From Amoebophrya sp. AT5.2 (taxonomy: Eukaryota > Sar > Dinophyceae > Syndiniales > Amoebophryaceae): a stretch of 11,218 bases of DNA. Position 1 is the first letter of the stretch; each line of letters starts with the position of its first letter. A model generated the notes under the pieces. It was not told the DNA's origin. It searched no databases and was given only the letters and a program-made list of their open reading frames with translations. Location: contig RXOD01006121.1 of the NCBI GenBank assembly GCA_005223375.1, forward strand, positions 1-11,218, written 5' to 3'. The translations under genes and the position numbers were made by a program. Positions 1-5,270 of the stretch are shown in pieces.

Positions 1-1089
1 GGCGACTCGGACGAGGAGAACGAGCCGTTGCCAAACCCGGCCGCCGCGAACGCTGCTGTTGCCGGTGGCGAAGGGAACGCGAACCTGATCCTCTTCGACG
101 CCCAAGACGTGCGGCATCAAGTTCAGAGCGTCAAGTTGATGAAGTCGCAGTACCTGCTGCGCTACGTCCAGCTCATGCGGAAGTTGGGCCTTTCGACCAA
201 GCGGCAAAACGTTGCGAGGAAGTCGATAGAACTCTTATTTAAGAGTTTTTTCCTCTGCGGAGATTTTGCCCGCTCCAAAGTGCAATACTTTAGTTGGGTG
301 AAAAATTACATCACCCGAAAGTGCAACCTCTCGGCGGATGCAGCTGCCGCGTACTCCCGCTGGTTCGCGGTTTTGCACCGCAATAAAATCCCGCAGGCAC
401 AGGAGCAGGGTTTGAGGCTGACGCACATGGTACGCATCTGCCACGCGGTCCGCCACTCAGTGGACAGCGTTATCCTCGTCACTAAGCGCCGCCGGGCTTC
501 CACCGGCCAGCCAGCGCAGTTCACAGCCGGTCAGCTGGTTCGCCACCTGATCAGCTGTTGGTTCGCGTTCTTGCGACCAGACGAGGCCGGCCGTACCACT
601 CGCAAGGTCAAGACGGTCGGGGGGCATCGATGCGTGACGTACTGCATCGCGTACAGGAAAAATAGACCGCGTTCGCACTTCAACGTCGACTTCAAGTGCA
701 TGTGCAGTTACGCGGTTTATTTGCAGATACCAATCTGCCCCGTGTGCTGCATAGACGAGGAGACATGGCGGCTGATCGGGACGTACGTGGACTCGGAACT
801 CTGGGCCCGAGCGATCCGCCAGCTCGTCTACGCCGCGGCGATACCGAATCCGGTGATCAACGGCAGATGGTCCATCAACGCTCATTCCGTTCGAATCGGA
901 GGGGCGCACTCGGCGGCTGACGGTGGGCTTGATGATGACTCGATCCGAAAAATCGGTGACTGGTCCGTGTCAGACACGGCGAACTACTACGTAGGTAGTT
1001 CGAAAGTGCTAGCGGACGCATATGCAATCCGCTGGCCTCTGCGCAAGGCGATCGTGTATTCGGATGAAACGCATTCGAACGCAGTTTAG
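1..1089 (+). CDS. Tyrosine recombinase/integrase, 5'-truncated
   Basis: The frame is open from the first base to the TAG at 1087-1089, so the start lies upstream; the TTG at 28 is not a credible start. The visible part is about 362 codons. The N-terminal region (about 100-470) would be the core-binding, SAM-like domain. Catalytic residues of the tyrosine recombinase fold are in order: Arg I in FLRPDEA (Arg codon 574-576), the H-x-x-R box in AHSVRIGG (His 883-885, Arg 892-894), Trp in GDWS (961-963), and the nucleophilic Tyr 8 residues later (985-987, followed by a second Tyr). The catalytic set therefore looks intact. Such enzymes cut and rejoin DNA through a 3'-phosphotyrosyl link, and in YR retroelements they insert a circular DNA copy. 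The gag-like gene follows after 232 bases. Fungal/protist Crypton-type recombinases are an alternative; the adjacent RT favours a DIRS-type element. Confidence 0.85.
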   Translation, partial: GDSDEENEPLPNPAAANAAVAGGEGNANLILFDAQDVRHQVQSVKLMKSQYLLRYVQLMRKLGLSTKRQNVARKSIELLFKSFFLCGDFARSKVQYFSWVKNYITRKCNLSADAAAAYSRWFAVLHRNKIPQAQEQGLRLTHMVRICHAVRHSVDSVILVTKRRRASTGQPAQFTAGQLVRHLISCWFAFLRPDEAGRTTRKVKTVGGHRCVTYCIAYRKNRPRSHFNVDFKCMCSYAVYLQIPICPVCCIDEETWRLIGTYVDSELWARAIRQLVYAAAIPNPVINGRWSINAHSVRIGGAHSAADGGLDDDSIRKIGDWSVSDTANYYVGSSKVLADAYAIRWPLRKAIVYSDETHSNAV

Positions 1090-1138
1090 AAAGAACCTTT
1101 CGTTTCGGTGAGTCACCATCTCGGTTTTGAATCAAAAC
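1089..1138. repeat. Cluster of three perfect dyads just after the recombinase stop
   Basis: Three non-overlapping perfect inverted repeats lie almost end to end. The first is gaaag/ctttc around a 3-nt centre (1089-1101). The second is ggtga/tcacc around one base (1107-1117). The third is gttttga/tcaaaac around one base (1124-1138). Nothing in coding explains them, because they start at the last base of the stop codon. They could be RNA stem-loops of a 3' end or DNA binding sites for a dimeric protein such as the recombinase; neither is shown. Confidence 0.7.
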
Positions 1139-1321
1139 ATTTTCGTGCGCAAAGCGCTTCCGTGGCGGCATTCGGCGGTCGGTCCGTGTCCAGTCTGAGC
1201 GAACGTGGAGTGATCGTCGAGCGAATCCCTCCAATCAAAAAGCCATAGTTTGTTTTTTCTACTCTCAGCCCTCAGGACCTCGCTTTCCCCTACGTAGCCT
1301 CTACATCTAGCTTCACTCGCC
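1090..1321 (+). other. Spacer between recombinase and gag-like gene
   Basis: This 232-base non-coding stretch has two parts. Its first 50 bases carry the dyad cluster. Its last 75 bases are strongly pyrimidine-rich on the plus strand and lead into the gag-like ATG, which sits in a good context (ccATGG). A 4-bp-arm hairpin gcgc/gcgc lies at 1147-1157. If the upstream recombinase belongs to another copy, an element junction would lie here. Confidence 0.5.
1249..1275 (+). promoter_or_regulatory. Polypyrimidine tract with AG, candidate splice or trans-splice acceptor
   Basis: A run of T with C interruptions from 1249 to 1266 ends in an AG at 1267-1268, followed by a second CAG at 1273-1275. The gag-like ATG follows about 50 bases later with no intervening ATG. 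This is the layout expected of a 3' splice acceptor. In dinoflagellates and some other protists such sites receive a spliced leader, which would let each ORF of the element be translated from its own mRNA. The acceptor role is inferred. Confidence 0.35.
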
Positions 1322-2380
1322 ATGGCTCTGCAACAAGTCATCGATGCGATCCAGCCGCTCCAGGACCAGTGGGAGCGCAGTCGCATTCTGACCGACCTCC
1401 AAGGTCAGGGTCTCGCGGATGAGGCGCAACGCAATCATCTCAACGCGCAGAACGACCTTCTCGACGAAGGCTGTTCCGACAGCGCCTACTTGATCGTCTC
1501 CCGTTCTCTGGAGAATCGCGACATCAAGAAGACGTGGTCCCCGACCGCTTTTTCGCAGGTGAAGTGGAACCCCCTTACCTTCGTAGCCGCCCTTCACGCG
1601 GCCGGCGCCCTTCGCACGGTGGAGGCTCGTGCCTTGCAACGGCACGTGAAAAACGCCATCACCGGTTCTGTCACGTGCGATGACCGTCCCGGGATGGATC
1701 GCGAAACGGTCTTCAACACCTTCTGGACGACCGTGAAGGAGATCCTGAGCTCGGATTACATGCCGGTGCTGGTGGCGAATCCGGCCGGTGCTGGTGGGGC
1801 CCCCGCCGCGGAGACGCCCGTGGAGCTGTACACGCGCCGCGTGCGGACGGCCTTCCGGACTAACTTCAACCCTACCTTCGACGGCCACCTGAAGTGGGTT
1901 ACCCGCGAGAAGAAGTTGAAGGACGCTCAGGATGAGCGCCTCGCGCTGGTGGAAGCGGCTCGTGTGTCCGACCGCGCCGACTTCCAGAACCGGCTGAACC
2001 AGATGAAGAACAACCGGAACAACAACGGAGGTAAGAACAACAACAACAACAACGCGAACAAGACTCCGGGGGCCAACGGCGCCACTACTGACGGTGCTGG
2101 AAATGGTAAGAACAAGCAGCGTGATTCGGTGTTGGACGCGTACAACGACCCGGAGAATCCCAACCGGGAGCGCTCCCCCCGCCGCGCGAACCCGAAGGAG
2201 AAGCTGGTTTGCGAGGACTACGCTTCCGGAAAGACGAACTGTCCCTGTGCTGGTGTGGCGAAAGGCGGCTCTTGCCCCAAGGGCCGCCACGGAGGCAGCT
2301 TTCGCCGCATTCAGTACCTCAACGTGAAGAACAGCTACGGGCTGAGCCACGCCGAAGTCCGTGACAAAGCAACGGAGTAA
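1322..2380 (+). CDS. Gag-like nucleocapsid protein with Cys/His cluster
   Basis: This is a 352-residue protein whose start is supported by a ccATGG context and an upstream spacer. Residues 1-180 are mixed charged/hydrophobic and unassigned. Residues about 190-230 are Lys/Glu/Arg-rich and look coiled-coil-like. An Asn-rich linker at about 225-245 is encoded partly by (AAC)n. A basic RSPRRANPKEK stretch precedes the cluster Cys297, Cys307, Cys309, Cys318, His323. Its spacing C-x9-C-x10-C-x4-H is close to, but looser than, the classic C-x8-C-x5-C-x3-H finger. Position before RT/RNase H, a basic linker and a C-terminal zinc-knuckle-like box are typical of Gag proteins, which coat element RNA in cytoplasmic particles. 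I cannot match the N-terminal part to a family. A host CCCH protein is possible but unlikely in this context. Confidence 0.7.
   Translation: MALQQVIDAIQPLQDQWERSRILTDLQGQGLADEAQRNHLNAQNDLLDEGCSDSAYLIVSRSLENRDIKKTWSPTAFSQVKWNPLTFVAALHAAGALRTVEARALQRHVKNAITGSVTCDDRPGMDRETVFNTFWTTVKEILSSDYMPVLVANPAGAGGAPAAETPVELYTRRVRTAFRTNFNPTFDGHLKWVTREKKLKDAQDERLALVEAARVSDRADFQNRLNQMKNNRNNNGGKNNNNNNANKTPGANGATTDGAGNGKNKQRDSVLDAYNDPENPNRERSPRRANPKEKLVCEDYASGKTNCPCAGVAKGGSCPKGRHGGSFRRIQYLNVKNSYGLSHAEVRDKATE
2036..2053 (+). repeat. (AAC)6 trinucleotide run inside the gag-like gene
   Basis: Six uninterrupted AAC codons encode a run of Asn, with further AAC codons scattered just upstream (2009-2026). The tract lies in the disordered linker between the coiled-coil-like part and the Cys/His cluster. 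It may vary in length between copies. Confidence 0.9.
2264..2288. repeat. 11-bp stem with 3-nt loop over the Cys/His codons
   Basis: The arms are ggcggc (2264-2269) with gccgcc (2283-2288), continued inward by one T-G pair and by cttg (2271-2274) with caag (2278-2281), closing on a loop ccc. The stem spans the codons for Cys318 and its neighbours. It could be an RNA structure in the element transcript or a by-product of GC-rich codons. Confidence 0.6.
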
Positions 2381-2855
2381 GTGTAGGTGTACGCTTTCGG
2401 CGGTACATGGTTTAGAAATTCACTTTAGGACTGCGCAGTGCCTACTTTTGAAACTCAAAACTAATCTTCTTTCGTGAAGGTCCCTCTCGGTCGAGTCCCC
2501 TAGGGGGCCGGCCTTACTTACAGCTCTACAAAATGAATTGATGATTTATTAAATTATCGAGCCTCATTTCGGTGAGAAGCTTGCTGTCTGCTTACGCATT
2601 TAGCTTACGCTCGCTCGATAGCTTTACTCTCAAGCCACGCTTTTAGAGTTTAAGCTCGGCTTCGGCCTTCTACGGATTTCTTTTTATCGCTACTGCTTTA
2701 TTAAGTTTTCCTTCGCAAAGTAGAAATTTACCTACCACTAACACTTTAGAAGTTGCCCTAGCATCCAGTGTCTCACTGTTTGCTCTTCATTGTTGGATGC
2801 CCGCATTCGATGATGAGGAATGCTTCTTCTCCGAAAACATTTCTGCGTGTGATGA
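2381..2855 (+). other. Spacer between gag-like and RT genes, palindrome-rich
   Basis: I see no gene in this 475-base stretch, which is more AT-rich than the flanking ORFs. It holds several dyads: the 10-bp palindrome ACTGCGCAGT (2430-2439), ttttga/tcaaaa around a 3-nt loop (2446-2460), CCCCTAGGGG (2497-2506), GGCCGGCC (2506-2513), atcgagc/gctcgat (2556-2562 and 2613-2619), gcatcc/ggatgc (2761-2766 and 2795-2800) enclosing cagtg/cactg, and gcattc/gaatgc (2803-2808 and 2818-2823). A stop in the RT frame at 2853-2855 directly abuts the RT ATG, so gag and RT are not joined by a simple frameshift across this spacer. Confidence 0.6.
2430..2513. repeat. Palindrome cluster after the gag-like stop
   Basis: Four perfect dyads fall within 84 bases: ACTGCGCAGT, ttttga/tcaaaa, CCCCTAGGGG and GGCCGGCC, the last two sharing one base. 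The ttttga/tcaaaa dyad resembles the third dyad after the recombinase stop (1124-1138), which has the same half-sites with a 1-base centre instead of three. A shared processing, termination or binding signal is possible. Confidence 0.55.
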
Positions 2856-5189
2856 ATGGATTTGGGACGCCTCATTCTGAAATCACTCGACAGGTCCCTG
2901 CCCCCGATGCAACCCAGCAACGCCGACGCTAACTTCAGCCTAGAAATCACCCGCGACTACCAACGCTCCTACGGCGCCGGTAGTGTTTTGCCACAGTGCG
3001 TTAGGTTCTCTATAGACATTCAGAAAGCCCACAACTCAGATCAGCTAAAGGCTAAGAACAAAAAAGTCGCTCAGCGCCTCATCTCTCTGCACGAGTCCCT
3101 CAAGGCTGCCGAAGCCGCTGAACACGCTGCCTTCCCGAAGCATATGCAGCACGTGTACAAGGACAAGTCCCTCTTGTTCTTGGAGAAGCTGACGTCCGAG
3201 GCGGTCGACCTGTGCGGCGAGCTGCGCCCCCGCAAATCCGAGGTGCTTTCGCTTTTTCGCAAACTGAAAGACGGCCTCCCAACAAAGGGTGAGATAGCTC
3301 CCTCGGGTTTTTGGCGCCTACTGTCTTCGGGTGACGTACAAGACAAGATCGACACGGCGCGCCGAGTAGCCGCTGAGCCCGACAGAAGGCGCCCCTCTAC
3401 TCACTGGGCCCCCGATGACGACATCGTCGAGATCAATCGGCAGGCGGACGGCATGATTGAGCAGGGCCTCTGGGAGCTGATCCCAGAAAGCGATTGGGGT
3501 GCCACGAGTTCGGCAGCAACCGTGTTTCCAGTTTGGCAACATGGGAAGATGAGGCTTTGCTGCGACATGAGGAGGAACAACCTGATGATGTACTCTCATG
3601 AAAAAATGCGCCTTTTAGGCGTACGCGCGGCCATGGAAATCATTGGCCGTTGCATGAGCAGTTACCACGACCAGCCGGCCCTGCGTCAGTACCGTTCGGA
3701 CATCGCTGCCGACTTCGAGGCGGAGAAAAGCCTGCGCCTTCACACCCGGGAGGCGATCGAGAAGCAGATCCAGGTCGAGTTGCAGCGTGACATCGCGTAC
3801 GGTACCTCGACGATCCTCTCGGACCAGCAGCTGGGTTCCCTTGCGGCACCACTGGCAGACGAACGCTTCGCCTTTGTTCCGCTGGGTGGGAAGAAGGACA
3901 TGTCTTCCTACTACTACCAATACGCCGTTGACTCTCCAAAGCGGAACACGCTTTGGATCCCTGGCGCGCGCACCGGCCGCAGGGATGCTTCTGGCAACGC
4001 CAGACGCCAATGGCGGCTCGTGGCGAGCTCCGTGGCCCTGTTTGGGTCCCTAAGTAGTATTTACGACTGTGTCCACGGAAGTGAGACTTTGCAGTTAGTA
4101 ATTAATCAAATTTTAGAAATTTGTTGTACGCTCTATATCGATGATTTGCATTATCACTCGCGTGCAGAATCCCTAATTAGTGACGGCGCTCTAGTTTCGC
4201 TGTTTCTGAAGTTATGCGGCTTCACCGAATCGGTGAAGAAAAGTGAAAATCACTCCGTAATTCAAAAATCTCTCATCGTACTCGGCATCGCGTACGAAAT
4301 TAATGATCAATTCAATTCGATCTCTCTATCTATAGATCCCTCTCGCGTCGAGCGTTTGCGGGCCATCGGCCGGGATATCGCGGCTCAATTCAAATCTAAT
4401 TCAGTGTCGTTCGAATCGATCTGCACTTTTAAAGGTTTGTTTAGACATTGCTCGCAGCTGAGCCTCCAACTTAACCATCTAGTTCGCGGTCTAGATGCTT
4501 GGACCGACGAGGACCATTTTTGCAGTAAAATTAAGGACGCTGCCCACCGCAGGCAGCTTCGCGTGCTCGTGCAGGTGTTGCTGTCGGTGGTGAACTATGC
4601 GCAGCGCATAGTCATGTCCCCTTCGGACTATGAGCTACCTACGGCTCACGTCTATTCAGACGCCTCTCTCCACGACGCTGTAGGCGCGAGCCGGGCCCTC
4701 CGCTCCGGCCAGCGCAGCGGCCTCGGGCGATATGGGATGCATATAGGAGGCTTCCTTCTGCTCCCTTCGGGAGAGACGGAAGCTTTCTCAATTCATATGA
4801 CCCGCGTCCCGCCTGAGGTCGATAGAATTCATATTGGGACTTTAGAAACTCTTGCAGCGCGTGTGGCGCTCCAGCGCTTCCAACACCATCTCCGTAAACA
4901 TTTTACGGTCTTTCATCTCGACAATTCGGGAGCTGTGTATTCTTTAACTAAGAATAGTTCGGCATGTGCGATATGCCAGGGCATCGGCTCGTCTTTCGTG
5001 CAGTATACGATTAAATTTAGCTATCGCTACTGGGTGTGCTGGGTTTCAACCCTGAGGAACGTTTCCGATGTGCTCACGCGCATGGAGCGTCAAACTTTAC
5101 TCTTAACGCACTTCCCGGACTGCAAGCTAAGCACGTTAGACGATAGTACTAGTTGCCGATCCTTCCTCTGGAAGGCCGCCCTTAAGTAA
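2856..5189 (+). CDS. pol: Reverse transcriptase with RNase H (pol of YR retroelement)
   Basis: This is a 777-residue protein that begins at an ATG immediately preceded by an in-frame TGA. RT motifs in order are PVWQHGKMRLCCDMR (residues about 225-240), the catalytic Asp of motif A in KKDMSSYYYQY (Asp348), motif B-like LFGSLSS at about 396-402, and motif C YIDD at 427-430 with both aspartates. LGIAYEI follows about 50 residues later. RNase H residues are all present: Asp602 (YSDAS), Glu664 (LETLA), Asp689 (LDNSGA) and Asp738 (NVSDVLTR). The enzyme would copy element RNA into DNA and remove the template strand. Two things are unusual. About 110 residues separate the basic motif from motif A, against roughly 35 in retroviral RTs, which implies an insertion in the fingers. 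Base composition also switches between GC-rich (3615-4060) and AT-rich (4070-4480) blocks. No protease, integrase or methyltransferase domain was seen. All motifs and the frame are intact, so the copy may be young. Confidence 0.93.
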   Translation: MDLGRLILKSLDRSLPPMQPSNADANFSLEITRDYQRSYGAGSVLPQCVRFSIDIQKAHNSDQLKAKNKKVAQRLISLHESLKAAEAAEHAAFPKHMQHVYKDKSLLFLEKLTSEAVDLCGELRPRKSEVLSLFRKLKDGLPTKGEIAPSGFWRLLSSGDVQDKIDTARRVAAEPDRRRPSTHWAPDDDIVEINRQADGMIEQGLWELIPESDWGATSSAATVFPVWQHGKMRLCCDMRRNNLMMYSHEKMRLLGVRAAMEIIGRCMSSYHDQPALRQYRSDIAADFEAEKSLRLHTREAIEKQIQVELQRDIAYGTSTILSDQQLGSLAAPLADERFAFVPLGGKKDMSSYYYQYAVDSPKRNTLWIPGARTGRRDASGNARRQWRLVASSVALFGSLSSIYDCVHGSETLQLVINQILEICCTLYIDDLHYHSRAESLISDGALVSLFLKLCGFTESVKKSENHSVIQKSLIVLGIAYEINDQFNSISLSIDPSRVERLRAIGRDIAAQFKSNSVSFESICTFKGLFRHCSQLSLQLNHLVRGLDAWTDEDHFCSKIKDAAHRRQLRVLVQVLLSVVNYAQRIVMSPSDYELPTAHVYSDASLHDAVGASRALRSGQRSGLGRYGMHIGGFLLLPSGETEAFSIHMTRVPPEVDRIHIGTLETLAARVALQRFQHHLRKHFTVFHLDNSGAVYSLTKNSSACAICQGIGSSFVQYTIKFSYRYWVCWVSTLRNVSDVLTRMERQTLLLTHFPDCKLSTLDDSTSCRSFLWKAALK
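4220..4238. repeat. Perfect 8-bp hairpin, 3-nt loop, in RT coding
   Basis: The arms cttcaccg and cggtgaag flank the loop aat. The hairpin lies in codons between RT motif C and the LGIAYEI segment. It is one of three similar hairpins within 690 bases of this gene. Confidence 0.8.
4594..4612. repeat. Perfect 8-bp hairpin, 3-nt loop, in the RT-RNase H connection
   Basis: The arms actatgcg and cgcatagt flank the loop cag. The hairpin lies about 50 bases before the first RNase H aspartate. A 6-bp-arm hairpin gctgcc/ggcagc (4539-4557) is just upstream. Confidence 0.8.
4892..4908. repeat. Perfect 7-bp hairpin, 3-nt loop, in RNase H coding
   Basis: The arms ccgtaaa and tttacgg flank the loop cat, just before the third RNase H catalytic Asp codon (4920-4922). 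A nested pair, gcttcc/ggaagc around ctccc/gggag with a ttc loop, lies at 4750-4783. Confidence 0.75.
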
Positions 5190-5210
5190 GAGAAGAAGTA
5201 AAGTCAGACC

Positions 5211-5270
5211 CAACCTGCGCTCCATCTCGCCCTTTCTGTTCTACATGTCACTTGAGCCAGGCAAATTTAG
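5211..5270 (+). promoter_or_regulatory. Pyrimidine-rich leader with AGs before the fourth ORF
   Basis: The 81-base gap after the RT stop becomes C/T-rich from 5211 to about 5252. It offers AGs at 5255-5256 and 5259-5260, and a TTTAG ending exactly one base before the ATG at 5271. As with the gag-like gene, this resembles a splice or trans-splice acceptor more than a promoter. One ATG at 5244 precedes the true start in another frame. The function is inferred from layout only. Confidence 0.3.

Noticed and set aside
28..30. TTG as start of the recombinase
   Set aside because: The frame is open to the window edge and a eukaryotic TTG start is unlikely, so the gene is partial.
1109..1115. TGAGTCA as a transcription-factor (AP-1-type) site
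   Set aside because: It is only the centre of a larger dyad; AP-1 factors are not expected in a protist of this type and one 7-mer is weak evidence.
1288..1310. Possible relic of a dinoflagellate spliced leader upstream of the gag-like ATG
   Set aside because: Only a 7-base core CGTAGCC matches, the rest diverges, and the same 7-mer also occurs at about 1580 within coding sequence.
1313..2350. Long minus-strand ORF opposite the gag-like gene (345 codons)
   Set aside because: It mirrors a GC-rich gene in antisense, is rich in Val/Arg/Leu without motif, and the plus-strand ORF has a good start, an Asn run and a Cys/His cluster.
2480..2515. tRNA-like T-arm (GGTCGAGTCC)
   Set aside because: No matching acceptor, D or anticodon arms can be drawn around it; the stretch is better described by its palindromes.
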